This document shows positions 47,017 to 56,015 of a DNA stretch of 64,000 nucleotides, piece after piece (the stretch's first letter is position 1; each line of letters begins with the position of its first letter). This DNA is from an uncultured Prevotellaceae bacterium. GTDB taxonomy: Bacteria; Bacteroidota; Bacteroidia; Bacteroidales; Bacteroidaceae. Below the pieces are notes generated by a model that made no database searches, was not told the origin of the DNA, and saw nothing but the letters and a program-made list of their open reading frames with translations. The stretch is taken from contig OMXV01000005.1 of NCBI GenBank assembly GCA_900315075.1, positions 1 through 64,000 on the forward strand. The letters run 5' to 3'. A program made the translations under genes and the position numbers.

Positions 47017-48111
47017 CTACTCCGATCTGATTTCCTTGGCTCTTTGCTTGGCTATCAAACCTAAGTCCTCACGTACAAAGCGGAGCTTCAGTAGCAGTTG
47101 CTTCATTCCCTCCACGTCTAAGCGGCGTGTGTTGTGGCTGTGATAGTCTTCGATGCGGGAGATGTCCTCATTTCCCTGGGTAAAGAATTTGTCGTAGTTG
47201 AGGTCTCGGGTGTCGCAGGGGATACGGTAGTAGTCGCCCATGTCGATGGCACGCACCATTTCTTCGCGTGTCACTAATGTCTCATAGAGTTTCTCGCCGT
47301 GACGTGTGCCGATGACTTTTATCTCTGGCACGTGTGCAATGACAGGCTTGTCTGTCCCTGCCACAGGCATCTTGCAATATACTTCTACCAAAGCCTTGGC
47401 CAGCGTATCGAGTGTGGCGGCTGGGGCTTTCTGTACAAACAAGTCGCCGTTATGGCCGTGAGTGAAGGCATATACCACTAAATCGACAGCATCGTCGAGT
47501 GTCATCATGAAACGTGTCATGTTGGGGTCGGTGATAGTGATAGGTTTCTCCTCAAGCATCTGTTCCACCCAAAGGGGGATGACGGAGCCACGGCTTGCCA
47601 TCACATTACCATAGCGTGTGCAGCAGATGGTCGTATCAGCATCATCGCCTAGTTCGCGACCCTTTGCCACAGCAACTTTCTCCATCAAGGCCTTCGACAT
47701 GCCCATGGCATTGATGGGATAGGCAGCCTTGTCGGTGGAGAGCACTACCACATTTTTTACACCATGTTCAATGGCGGAGTTTAGCACATTCTCTGTGCCT
47801 AATATGTTGGTGCGCACGGCTTCAGCGGGGAAAAACTCGCACGAGGGCACTTGCTTAAGGGCAGCGGCGGCAAATACATAGTCAACCCCTTTCATGGCGA
47901 CATCTACAGACGACTTGTCACGGACATTGCCGATATAGAATTTCACTTTGGGATTCTGGATGGCATGGCGCATATCATCCTGCTTTTTCTCGTCACGTGA
48001 GAAAATACGTATCTCCTTGATGTCGGAGTCTAAAAAGCGGCGAAGCACGGCATTACCAAAACTTCCAGTGCCACCAGTAATCAATAATGTTTTGTCCTTA
48101 AATACTGACAT
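47017..48111 (-). CDS. capE: UDP-GlcNAc 4,6-dehydratase/5-epimerase
   Basis: First enzyme of UDP-L-FucNAc synthesis (CapE/FnlA/WbjB). From the ATG at 48111 (MSVFKDKTLL) it has 364 residues; an upstream in-frame ATG at 48141 is less likely. Rossmann motif ITGGTGSFGNAVL (about 10-22), FSRDEKKQDDMR (about 36-47), and the modified catalytic triad area STDKAAYPINAMGMSKALMEK, where the family has Met-Lys instead of Tyr-Lys. It leads the operon capE-capF-capG-GT2, which builds part of a capsule or O-antigen. Confidence 0.95.
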   Translation of the reverse strand: MSVFKDKTLLITGGTGSFGNAVLRRFLDSDIKEIRIFSRDEKKQDDMRHAIQNPKVKFYIGNVRDKSSVDVAMKGVDYVFAAAALKQVPSCEFFPAEAVRTNILGTENVLNSAIEHGVKNVVVLSTDKAAYPINAMGMSKALMEKVAVAKGRELGDDADTTICCTRYGNVMASRGSVIPLWVEQMLEEKPITITDPNMTRFMMTLDDAVDLVVYAFTHGHNGDLFVQKAPAATLDTLAKALVEVYCKMPVAGTDKPVIAHVPEIKVIGTRHGEKLYETLVTREEMVRAIDMGDYYRIPCDTRDLNYDKFFTQGNEDISRIEDYHSHNTRRLDVEGMKQLLLKLRFVREDLGLIAKQRAKEIRSE

Positions 48112-48184
48112 ATTTGTATTGGTTTTAAAACGATTGTGCAAAATTAATGTTTTTTTCTCACATTTCGTTTTTATCGCCAGATTA

Positions 48185-48216
48185 TTTCAGTTTTACGCCA
48201 AATATTCATACCTTTG
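48185..48216 (+). promoter_or_regulatory. Promoter upstream of a short reading frame
   Basis: TTTC (48185-48188), 20 bases, TACCTTTG (48209-48216). The -7 box is an exact match. A start near 48222 would precede the 47-residue frame by about 29 bases and the 48437 gene by about 215. Confidence 0.55.
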
Positions 48217-48250
48217 CAGTGCTTTATATTCATAAAAACAGCTTCTTAGT

Positions 48251-48394
48251 ATGCGTCTTTCCGATTATGATACGATGTGTTCTATCGAAATCGCTCAAAT
48301 GAAGCTACCCAAAGGTTGGGTTTCCGACTTGCCCTATAAAGACATACGGAAACGATGCATATGTCCCTTTAACTCCCTTTTAACTACTCTTTAA
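48251..48394 (+). CDS. Possible 47-residue protein
   Basis: ATG at 48251 opens a 47-codon frame beginning MRLSDYDTMCSIEIAQMKLP, with KGWVSDLPYKDIRKRC in the middle. It sits about 29 bases after a good promoter. Its last codons (NSLLTTL and the stop) come from TTTAACTCCCTTTTAACTAC repeats. It has no recognised family, so it could be a real small protein, a truncated gene end, or chance. Confidence 0.35.
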   Translation: MRLSDYDTMCSIEIAQMKLPKGWVSDLPYKDIRKRCICPFNSLLTTL

Positions 48395-48436
48395 CTCCCC
48401 TTTAACTACTTTTCAATCTTCAATCTTCAATCATCA

Positions 48437-49054
48437 ATGCCTCATTCTCATTTCCGTCTCCTTATTCTACTCTTCGTAGTTTGTCTGGTGTCGTGTGCCA
48501 GTCATCGTGAGGTGCCAACGAATTTCCCTTTTACTTTTAAGGATAACAATCCGCATCAGATAGCGGGGGCGAAGGTATATGGGATTGAGCCGTTGGAAGA
48601 CCGTTCATGCCTCACAAAAAAAGTGAAACGGAAACTCACTTATATCGAGGAAAACAAGTATTATGCTATTGACCCCTTGACACACTCCGTGCCATATCTT
48701 ACCCCAGATGCAGCAAAGTTATTAAAGGACATAGGCAAGAACTTCCAGAAAAAGCTGCGGAAACATAAGATAGGGGAGTATAAAATCATTGTCACCTCGG
48801 TCTTACGTACGAAAGAGGATGTGAGAAAACTGATGAAGGTCAATGGCAATGCAGTGTCTAATTCGGCACACTGCCGTGCCACCACTTTCGACATCACTTA
48901 TCGACGGTATAAATATGTGAATGGAAAACAAGCTGATGCACTACAATTAAAATATCTGCTGGGCGAGGTGATGCAAGAGTTAAGGGCAAAGGGGCGTTGT
49001 TTCGTACGATATGAGACGCAACAGACATGTCTGCATATCACTGTTTCGCCTTAG
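48437..49054 (+). CDS. Lipoprotein, DUF5715/M15-like putative peptidase
   Basis: 205 residues with a lipoprotein signal (lipobox LVSC, Cys20). SNSAHCRATTFDITY (about 140-154) resembles the SxHxxGxAxDI zinc motif of VanY/M15 D,D-carboxypeptidases, with His and Asp kept; CLHITV at the C-terminus supplies a third ligand. RTKEDVRKLM also fits the family (SxxRT..). It probably trims peptidoglycan stem peptides in the periplasm. Its 3' end overlaps that of the convergent amidase gene by 17 bases; both act on the wall. Confidence 0.75.
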   Translation: MPHSHFRLLILLFVVCLVSCASHREVPTNFPFTFKDNNPHQIAGAKVYGIEPLEDRSCLTKKVKRKLTYIEENKYYAIDPLTHSVPYLTPDAAKLLKDIGKNFQKKLRKHKIGEYKIIVTSVLRTKEDVRKLMKVNGNAVSNSAHCRATTFDITYRRYKYVNGKQADALQLKYLLGEVMQELRAKGRCFVRYETQQTCLHITVSP

Positions 49055-49685
49055 CTTCACGTAGTGCTTTCATCACCCGCTCATACTCCACAGGGGTGAT
49101 GTCGCACTTATCCTTAATCCAAGTCCTTTCGGGATATTTTGCCATAAAGTCCAAACGCACCTTCTCATGTGTTACGATACTGTCGAGTGGTATCTGGTAT
49201 TCATCAAGGATGGGAAGTAGGTACTCTATGGCACTATTAATCTGGTCTTCTGTAAGCGGTGTTTCTACAGTATTGCCTTGAAACTCTACGCCGATAGTAA
49301 ACTCATTGCATTGCTCACGGCCATTGAGTATGGAGCGGCCGGCATGATATGCCACTACACGAGGCTCGCAGAGGATGTATCTTGTGCCGTCAGTATCTAT
49401 CAGGCAATGGCTGCTCACTTTGTTCTCTGGTAGCGTCAATACTTCAAGTGAGCGCTCAATAGTGGGCAAGGCAGTGTGATGAAGAATGACGCCACGCACA
49501 TCGTTCACTTTCTCACGGTCGTAGTTTTGGGTGGGGTAGGATACTACACGGTATGTCTTCTTCACCTCTACAGGCTTTTCTTCTTCTCCTCCTTTCATCA
49601 TTGTTAGCGTAAATACAAGCCCAATGATGCCAAGCAATGTGACACCTCCGACAAAATAAATCCTTTTTTTATTCCGCTTTTTCAT
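49038..49685 (-). CDS. N-acetylmuramoyl-L-alanine amidase (Amidase_2) with membrane anchor
   Basis: 215 residues: one N-terminal membrane segment (about 8-27) then an Amidase_2/PGRP domain. Zinc ligand HH is in VILHHTALP (about 66-74), a second His in VVAYHAGRS, EFTIGVEFQG (catalytic Glu region) and VTHEKVRLD (Lys of the family). It cuts the bond between MurNAc and L-Ala. It converges on, and overlaps, the M15-like lipoprotein gene. Confidence 0.9.
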   Translation of the reverse strand: MKKRNKKRIYFVGGVTLLGIIGLVFTLTMMKGGEEEKPVEVKKTYRVVSYPTQNYDREKVNDVRGVILHHTALPTIERSLEVLTLPENKVSSHCLIDTDGTRYILCEPRVVAYHAGRSILNGREQCNEFTIGVEFQGNTVETPLTEDQINSAIEYLLPILDEYQIPLDSIVTHEKVRLDFMAKYPERTWIKDKCDITPVEYERVMKALREAKAKQ

Positions 49686-49812
49686 ACAAAATGCAAAGAT
49701 ACTATAAAATATCGAAAATATATAATTGAATTAAAAAAAAGAATGTAAAGAGTTCAGTGGGTTAGACGTTATGGCGTTCATGCATCACCTTATACTTAAT
49801 GTATTCAAAACG

Positions 49813-49844
49813 TTTGGTCGAATCGAAAAATATCGCTACCTTTG
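49813..49844 (+). promoter_or_regulatory. Promoter of the DUF6057 gene
   Basis: TTTG (49813-49816), 20 bases, TACCTTTG (49837-49844): a consensus match. It places the RNA start near 49851, which rules out an in-frame ATG at 49771 and supports the start at 49873. Confidence 0.8.
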
Positions 49845-49872
49845 CATCGTAATAACACTACCAAATAACTAT

Positions 49873-51810
49873 ATGAAATACGTTATTATCTGGATTGCTG
49901 CTCTCGCCGCCATATTTTGTGGGCTGTTGATTTTCGAGAGCCACTTATTATGGAAGGTACAGGAGTTGAACTTGTTTCTTAATACATCACTATTTTTCAA
50001 AGAACAGATGGTGGTGCCTGCGGGTATGCTAACATATATAGGAACATGGTTTACGCAGTTCTTCTACCACCCTTGGATGGGAGTAGCAATGCTCTGTGGC
50101 TGGTGGCTGTTGTTGCTGTGGCTGCTGAAGCAAACTTTCTCTGTGCCCACACGATGGGCCTCGCTATTGATTATTCCCGTTGCCCTGCTCTTGCTGACTG
50201 ATGTAGATATGGGCTATTGGGTGTATATACTGAAACTGCGTGGTCACTTCTTCCTCACCACTATCGCTACCACTGCTGTTGTGGCACTGCTTTGGGGATT
50301 CCGTTCACTCCCCGACAAATACTGGCTGCGCGCTGTATGGTTGGTGCTCACAGGCATTGTAGGCTATCCTCTAATGGGAATATATGGCCTGGCGGCTACC
50401 TTGTTGATGGGCGTCTGGTCGTGGCGACTCATGCCACGAGGACGTGCTGCCATCTACACTGTTGTAGCCATACTCATGGTCATAGCAATTCCCTTGCTTT
50501 GCTACCGTTATGTGTATCATGAGACTAATTTTGCCAATATCTACTACGCAGGACTGCCACTCTTTTTTGTCACCGAACGATATACCGCATACTATATCCC
50601 CTACTTCTTGTTAGCACTTTTCATGATAGTTATGGTGTGTCTGCCTCTGAAACATGGAGATAACAAGCAGAAGGTTAAGGTCCAGAATGTCAATAATACG
50701 CAGAAAGGCAAAGACCAAACCGTCAAAAACAATCAAAAGGCCTCAGCTGCAAAGAAAAAGCAGAAAAATACAGCGTGGATACCACGTGTCATCTGCGAGG
50801 GGATAACGCTGGCTGTCATCATTTTAGGAGTGGCGTATTTCTGGTATAAGGACGAGAATTTCCACCATGAACTCAAAATGCAGCACCTTATAGATCAGAC
50901 AGACTGGGAGGGCGTTATGGAGGAAGCTGCCGCCCAGCAGGATGAGCCTACGCGCGCTATTGTCATGATGCGCAATCTCGCTCTGTCGCGTATGGGACGG
51001 CAAGGCGACTATATGTTCCAGTACCCCAACGGGGCAAAGAGATATAATGCTCCATTCCCTATGCGCTTGATGATGGAGAGTGGCTCGCTTATTTACTATC
51101 AATATGGTATGTTGAATTATTGCAACCGTCTGTGTACTGAGTTGGGCGTGGAGTTTGGCTGGCGTGCTGAGCATTTAAAATACTTAATTCGGTGTGCTCT
51201 GCTGAAAGGAGAAAAGGAGGTTGCACAAAAATACATCAACATTCTTAAACACACGACGTTCTTCGACGAGTGGGCTGAAAAGGCTGAGATTCTTTTGAAC
51301 GACCCCAAATTAATAGCCGAAGACCGCGAGATGGAGCCTATTACCCACATGCTCCACTATTCTGATAAACTGACTGGTGACAACGGCTATGTGGAAAGCT
51401 TTTTGATGAATCAATTGGCCAAAAGCGATTATACAGAAGACCCTATCTTCCAAGAGCAGACACTTCTGGCATCGCTTCGGGTGAAAGACCCCAATCTTTT
51501 CTGGCATCATTTTAGTAATTACCTTTCACTACACCCCGAACAACCTATACCTGTTGCCTACCAAGAAGCCGCTTTTCTCTTCGGCATGATATTAGAACTT
51601 CCCGACTTGGACAAGATACCTGTCAGTCAAAGTGTCAAGGATTGTTTTGATGGCTTCTACCAATATTTCTCTCAATACGAGGGCATGAGCGCTGAAGAAG
51701 TGCGCACTAAAGACAGCTTAAATGTTCAGTCAGGAATAGATGCAGGACAGCCTTATCGAAATAACTATTTTTATGATTATCACATAATATCGAACCTCCC
51801 AGAGTACTAA
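49873..51810 (+). CDS. DUF6057-type membrane protein with a soluble helical C-terminal half
   Basis: 645 residues from the ATG at 49873 (MKYVIIWIAALA). About eight to ten membrane helices occupy residues 1-255, followed by a Lys/Asn/Gln-rich linker (KVKVQNVNNTQKGKDQTVKN), one more helix (about 305-325) and a large soluble part (330-645) of helical, TPR-like character (e.g. EWAEKAEILLNDPK). It resembles the Bacteroidota family DUF6057. Function unknown. The next gene, 5 bases away, encodes a TolB-like lipoprotein with a heme motif, so the two probably work together at the envelope. Confidence 0.78.
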   Translation: MKYVIIWIAALAAIFCGLLIFESHLLWKVQELNLFLNTSLFFKEQMVVPAGMLTYIGTWFTQFFYHPWMGVAMLCGWWLLLLWLLKQTFSVPTRWASLLIIPVALLLLTDVDMGYWVYILKLRGHFFLTTIATTAVVALLWGFRSLPDKYWLRAVWLVLTGIVGYPLMGIYGLAATLLMGVWSWRLMPRGRAAIYTVVAILMVIAIPLLCYRYVYHETNFANIYYAGLPLFFVTERYTAYYIPYFLLALFMIVMVCLPLKHGDNKQKVKVQNVNNTQKGKDQTVKNNQKASAAKKKQKNTAWIPRVICEGITLAVIILGVAYFWYKDENFHHELKMQHLIDQTDWEGVMEEAAAQQDEPTRAIVMMRNLALSRMGRQGDYMFQYPNGAKRYNAPFPMRLMMESGSLIYYQYGMLNYCNRLCTELGVEFGWRAEHLKYLIRCALLKGEKEVAQKYINILKHTTFFDEWAEKAEILLNDPKLIAEDREMEPITHMLHYSDKLTGDNGYVESFLMNQLAKSDYTEDPIFQEQTLLASLRVKDPNLFWHHFSNYLSLHPEQPIPVAYQEAAFLFGMILELPDLDKIPVSQSVKDCFDGFYQYFSQYEGMSAEEVRTKDSLNVQSGIDAGQPYRNNYFYDYHIISNLPEY

Positions 51811-51815
51811 ACAAT

Positions 51816-53315
51816 ATGAAACGACTCTCTTTATACCTCTTCAAGCTTTCTTCTTTTATTTTACTGGTAGCTTGTGGGTCATCAGTACCAACGGAATATA
51901 CACAGTCGGAAAAACTGCCAGCGATTTATCCTGATTATACAGAAGTGACAGTGCCTGTGAATATTGCTCCGCTTAGTTTCGAATACGATGGTCAGGCCGA
52001 CGAAATGGTGACTCGTTATGCAGTAGGAAACGATGAAATAGTGTGCAACGGACAACCTGATATTGATGAGTGGCACGAACTGGCCCAGAAAGCCAAGGAC
52101 AATGCTATCACCGTCGATGTCTATACACGCAAAGGCGACCAATGGACACGATTCAAACCTTTCAATATCTATGTCTCGCCCGACTCGATCGATCCCTACA
52201 TCAGCTATCGTCTGATAGCGCCATCATTTGTAACCTATGAATCACTGACCATCAACCAGCGGTGTTTGGAAAACTATGATGAGAGCGTCATTTATGACAA
52301 TATCCTATGTGGTTTCGAGAAAGAAGGACAGTGTATCAACTGCCACCACTACCAGAATTATAACCCTGAACGGATGCAGTTTCATGCACGACAGTATAAG
52401 GGAGGTACAGTTATCGCTTACGACGGCAAACTCAAGAAGGTGAACATACGCAACGACTCTATCCTTTTGTCTGGTGTCTATCCCGCATGGCATCCTTCAC
52501 TTAACCTCATTGTCTATGCCAGTGACAAAACCTGGCAAAATTTCCATACTGTCAATCCCAATAAGGTAGAGGTGTATGACGAAGAGAGTGATATTATAGC
52601 CTATGACGTGGAATCCGATGAGGTGACAAACCTCGAGAACAGTAAAACCGAGTTCGAGGTGTTTCCTGCCTGGGCTCCCGACGGCAAGACGCTTTATTAC
52701 TGCAGTGCTCATTTTGAACGGCAAGATACCACCAAAACAAAAATGTCAGAGGTAATTGCTCGTTTTCAGGAACTGAAATACAGTATCTACCGTAAGTCTT
52801 TCGACCCTAACACCCGTCAGTTCGGACCACGTGAACTAGTGTTTGATGCTGCTGCTATCGACAGTAGCGCTACATTCCCACGCATCTCACCAGATGGGCG
52901 TTACCTCCTGTTCACGATGGGACGTTATGGCTATTTCCACATCTGGCACCACGATGCAGATTTGTGGATAATGGATTTGGTGAGCGGAAAGGCAAGACCA
53001 TTCAATGAGGTGAATAGCTCCGATACCGAAAGTTATCACTCATGGTCAAGCAATGGACGATGGATAATCTTTAGTAGTCGTCGTAACGATGGTGTTTTCA
53101 CCCGTCCATACATAGCATACGTTGATAAGAATGGACATGCGTCGAAACCATTCGAACTGCCAAGTGAGGACCCTGACTACCACCGACAGTTTATGCGCTG
53201 CTACAATATACCTGAGTTTATGAAAGGTCCTGTCACAATAACACCACAGACCTTCGCCGACGTGTTGAAGGGCGATTCTGTCAATGTTAAGTACGTTAAT
53301 AATTTTGCACACTAA
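51816..53315 (+). CDS. TolB/PD40-like lipoprotein with a CxxCH heme-binding motif
   Basis: 499 residues. Lipoprotein signal with lipobox LVAC (Cys20). A beta-sandwich-like segment (about 45-140) precedes GQCINCHHYQNYNPERM (about 171-187), which contains CINCH, a canonical c-type heme site. Then come PD40/beta-propeller repeats: VYPAWHPSLNLIVYASD (about 216-232), FPAWAPDGKTLYYCSA, FPRISPDGRYLLFTMG and HSWSSNGRWIIFSSRR. Proteins of this type are annotated as TolB-like or cytochrome-c-like lipoproteins. Paired with DUF6057. A window neighbour encodes cytochrome c assembly factors, so heme attachment is feasible. Confidence 0.8.
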   Translation: MKRLSLYLFKLSSFILLVACGSSVPTEYTQSEKLPAIYPDYTEVTVPVNIAPLSFEYDGQADEMVTRYAVGNDEIVCNGQPDIDEWHELAQKAKDNAITVDVYTRKGDQWTRFKPFNIYVSPDSIDPYISYRLIAPSFVTYESLTINQRCLENYDESVIYDNILCGFEKEGQCINCHHYQNYNPERMQFHARQYKGGTVIAYDGKLKKVNIRNDSILLSGVYPAWHPSLNLIVYASDKTWQNFHTVNPNKVEVYDEESDIIAYDVESDEVTNLENSKTEFEVFPAWAPDGKTLYYCSAHFERQDTTKTKMSEVIARFQELKYSIYRKSFDPNTRQFGPRELVFDAAAIDSSATFPRISPDGRYLLFTMGRYGYFHIWHHDADLWIMDLVSGKARPFNEVNSSDTESYHSWSSNGRWIIFSSRRNDGVFTRPYIAYVDKNGHASKPFELPSEDPDYHRQFMRCYNIPEFMKGPVTITPQTFADVLKGDSVNVKYVNNFAH

Positions 53316-53326
53316 AATCCATATTC

Positions 53327-55024
53327 ATGGCAACAGTTGACGACAAAAAAGTAATCTTTTCGATGGTCGGAGTGAGTAAGACCATTCAGCAGAACCAGAA
53401 GCAGATACTCAAAAATATCTATCTAAGTTTTTTCTATGGTGCAAAAATAGGTATCATCGGATTAAATGGTGCTGGAAAATCAACCCTGATGAAAATCATT
53501 GCTGGCATCGAACAGCAGTATCAGGGGAACGTGGTGTGGAGCCCGGGATATACGGTGGGCTACCTGCCGCAGGACCCGCCACTTGATGAAAACAAAACTG
53601 TTAAGGAAAATGTGATGGAGGGTGTGCAGCATGTTTATGATGCACTGAAGGAATACGACGAGATTAACGTGAAATTCGGACTGCCAGAATACTATGAAGA
53701 TGCCGACAAAATGGATAAGTTGATGGCAAGGCAGGCAGAATTGCAGGACATCATAGATGCCACTGACGCATGGAACATGGACTCTAAACTCGACCGTGCG
53801 ATGGCAGCACTCAACTGTCCACCGGGTGACTGGGGGGTGACAACCCTCTCAGGTGGTGAACGTAGGCGAGTGGCACTTTGCCGACTCTTGCTGCAAAAAC
53901 CCGACGTGCTCTTGCTCGATGAGCCTACTAACCACCTTGATGCTGAGTCCATCGATTGGCTCGAACAGCATCTGCAGCAATATGAAGGTACAGTGATTGC
54001 CGTCACACACGACCGCTATTTCCTCGATGATGTTGCACAATGGATTCTCGAACTTGACCGTGGCGAGGGCATCCCATGGAAGGGTAATTATTCATCGTGG
54101 CTGGAACAGAAAAGTCAGCGACTCGCTATGGAGGAGAAAACTGCATCTAAGCGTCGTAAAACTTTGGAGAGAGAGTTGGAATGGGTGCGTATGGCTCCCA
54201 AGGCTCGTCATGCTAAGGGGAAAGCTCGTCTTAACTCTTATGATAAGATGCTTAATGAGGAGCAGAAACAGAAAGAGGAAAAACTGGAAATCTTTATTCC
54301 AAATGGTCCACGTCTAGGCAATAAAGTCATAGAGGCGGAACATGTGGCCAAACAATATAATGAGAAAGTGCTTTTCAGCGATCTCAATTTTATGTTGCCT
54401 CCCAATGGCATCGTGGGTGTCATCGGCCCCAATGGTGCTGGTAAGACCACGCTCTTTCGACTAATCATGGGTTTGGAAACTCCCGACAAGGGCAGCTTTG
54501 CTGTGGGTGAGACTGTGAAACTTTCCTATGTCGACCAGCAACATAAGGATATCGACCCGACAAAGTCGGTCTATCAAGTGGTAAGCGGGGGCAATGAGAC
54601 AATACGTATGGGGGGACGTGATATAAATGTGAGAGCATACCTTTCGCGTTTCAATTTCAATGGTGTTGACCAAGAGAAGAAATGTGCGGTACTCTCAGGA
54701 GGTGAGCGCAACCGCTTGCAATTGGCCCTTGCACTCAAACAAGAGGGTAATGTGCTGTTGCTCGACGAGCCTACCAATGATATCGATGTGAATACTCTCC
54801 GTGCTTTGGAGGAAGGCTTGGAATCTTTCGCTGGCTGTGCTGTTGTCATCAGTCACGACCGATGGTTCCTCGACCGCATCGGCACACATATCTTAGCTTT
54901 TGAAGGTGAAGGTAATGTGTTTTATTTTGAGGGCAACTATTCGGAATATGAGACAAATAAAGCGATGCGCTTAGGCCTTGAGGAACCCAAGCGCATCCGA
55001 TATCGTAAGTTGATGGATGAATAA
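53327..55024 (+). CDS. ettA: ABC-F protein EttA (energy-dependent translational throttle)
   Basis: 565 residues, two ABC domains and no membrane part. Walker A GLNGAGKST (about 46-54) and GPNGAGKTT (about 367-375), signatures LSGGERRRVA and LSGGERNRLQ, and Walker B LLLDEPTNHLD and LLLDEPTNDID. The arm between them and the N-terminal FSMVGVSK match EttA. It binds the ribosomal E site and couples translation to the ATP/ADP ratio. It ends inside a 30-bp palindrome shared with the convergent gene. Confidence 0.95.
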   Translation: MATVDDKKVIFSMVGVSKTIQQNQKQILKNIYLSFFYGAKIGIIGLNGAGKSTLMKIIAGIEQQYQGNVVWSPGYTVGYLPQDPPLDENKTVKENVMEGVQHVYDALKEYDEINVKFGLPEYYEDADKMDKLMARQAELQDIIDATDAWNMDSKLDRAMAALNCPPGDWGVTTLSGGERRRVALCRLLLQKPDVLLLDEPTNHLDAESIDWLEQHLQQYEGTVIAVTHDRYFLDDVAQWILELDRGEGIPWKGNYSSWLEQKSQRLAMEEKTASKRRKTLERELEWVRMAPKARHAKGKARLNSYDKMLNEEQKQKEEKLEIFIPNGPRLGNKVIEAEHVAKQYNEKVLFSDLNFMLPPNGIVGVIGPNGAGKTTLFRLIMGLETPDKGSFAVGETVKLSYVDQQHKDIDPTKSVYQVVSGGNETIRMGGRDINVRAYLSRFNFNGVDQEKKCAVLSGGERNRLQLALALKQEGNVLLLDEPTNDIDVNTLRALEEGLESFAGCAVVISHDRWFLDRIGTHILAFEGEGNVFYFEGNYSEYETNKAMRLGLEEPKRIRYRKLMDE

Positions 55025-55047
55025 ACCTCATGCATGAGGTTTATTCA
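55018..55047. terminator. 30-bp perfect palindrome over two convergent stop codons
   Basis: Each 15-base half is the exact reverse complement of the other (centre CATGCATG). It includes the ettA stop on one side and the stop of the NAGPA-like gene on the other. As RNA it forms a hairpin on either strand; no long T tract follows. Confidence 0.75.
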
Positions 55048-56010
55048 GTCCTTTACCTCTTTCATCTTTCTAAACACCAACCAAGGGACACCCGTCCATT
55101 TCTTGTAGGGGTAGTTGGCCACATCGCCGATGTCTTGGCGAGTGCCTTCCTCATCACGGTAGTAACAATAATCGGAACCGCCAGTGATATAGATGGCATT
55201 GGTGAAGCCATATTCACGCAGTGCGTCGGAGAAATCCCACGCACTTATTTCATCGCGACTAACAACGAAGAACATGCGGTCGGGCATTGTCTTGGTCTTT
55301 TTCTTCCATCCGAGGGCACATCGCCGTGTCGTACCACCAAGGGCGTTCAGGTTTTCTTGTAGAACTACACCGTTGCTCACCAAAAAATATTGTTGGAAGT
55401 ACGAACCACCGTTTTCGATGATGAACTTCTTCATCTCGTCGGTATTGCCCACTCCAATGACGCAGCGAGAGCCGAGTATGGCCATATAACCGTGAGGAAC
55501 GCTGTCGTTGCTGCAATCCACGGTGTATTCTTCGCCATTGACGACAAACGAACCAATGAAGCTACCATCGTCTTTTCTGAAGTCTGCAGAGCGGCAATAT
55601 AACATCACAGATTTGTCTTTCAACTTTGGCTCATCAAATTCAATGGTGGCTTCCAGTCCGCTTAGTTCGTAGAGATTGAGTGAGACACCAAGGAGGGAGT
55701 CAGTGGTGAAGATCACTTTGGAGTCGGTGGCAGCTACGGGTTGCTGCAGCAGTGCCATATTCTCGACCGGAGTGGGAGAGAAGGTAAGTTTCTTGACGTG
55801 ATTATCTTTCCAATAATTGTAAATGACTAATGTCAAGATCATCAGGGCGACAATGCCAAGGGCTTTTAACAGAAAGGCTATCCATTTCCTGCGCTTTTTA
55901 GGTTTGGCAGGATGGTCGGAATTTCCAACCTGAGGTTGCTCGTCGTCATCACGCTCAATGATGAACTCAATCTCATCCATGTCGTGGAGGTGTTGTTGCT
56001 TGTCGTCCAT
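55045..56010 (-). CDS. Membrane-anchored NAGPA/phosphodiester-glycosidase-like protein
   Basis: 321 residues from the ATG at 56010; a TTG start at 56019 overlapping the LytTR stop is also possible. An acidic, charged N-terminus (EIEFIIERDDDEQ), then a membrane helix (about 45-68) and a periplasmic domain. That domain fits the NAGPA (DUF2233) layout: IENGGSYFQQYFLVSNG, TTRRCALGWK (for the family's R-x-A-I-G) and FTNAIYITGGSD (for the NLDGG loop, with Asp changed to Thr). Family members cleave phosphodiester-linked sugars. The changed loop means activity is uncertain. Last gene of the ADP-ribosylglycohydrolase-LytTR unit. Confidence 0.7.
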   Translation of the reverse strand: MDDKQQHLHDMDEIEFIIERDDDEQPQVGNSDHPAKPKKRRKWIAFLLKALGIVALMILTLVIYNYWKDNHVKKLTFSPTPVENMALLQQPVAATDSKVIFTTDSLLGVSLNLYELSGLEATIEFDEPKLKDKSVMLYCRSADFRKDDGSFIGSFVVNGEEYTVDCSNDSVPHGYMAILGSRCVIGVGNTDEMKKFIIENGGSYFQQYFLVSNGVVLQENLNALGGTTRRCALGWKKKTKTMPDRMFFVVSRDEISAWDFSDALREYGFTNAIYITGGSDYCYYRDEEGTRQDIGDVANYPYKKWTGVPWLVFRKMKEVKD

Positions 56011-56015
56011 AATTG

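Larger units (their letters stand above)
48112..48436. other. 325-base divergent gap with two -7 boxes and a possible 47-residue gene
   Basis: Contains a minus-strand TAATTTTG box for capE (48139-48146), a + strand promoter (48185-48216), a short reading frame (48251-48394) and two phrase families, TTTAACTCCC (48365-48411) and TTCAATCTTCAA (48412-48436), running up to the next start codon. Confidence 0.65.

Noticed and set aside
49771-49872. Upstream in-frame start of the DUF6057 gene
   Set aside because: The consensus promoter at 49813-49844 lies inside this extension, so it cannot be translated from that promoter.
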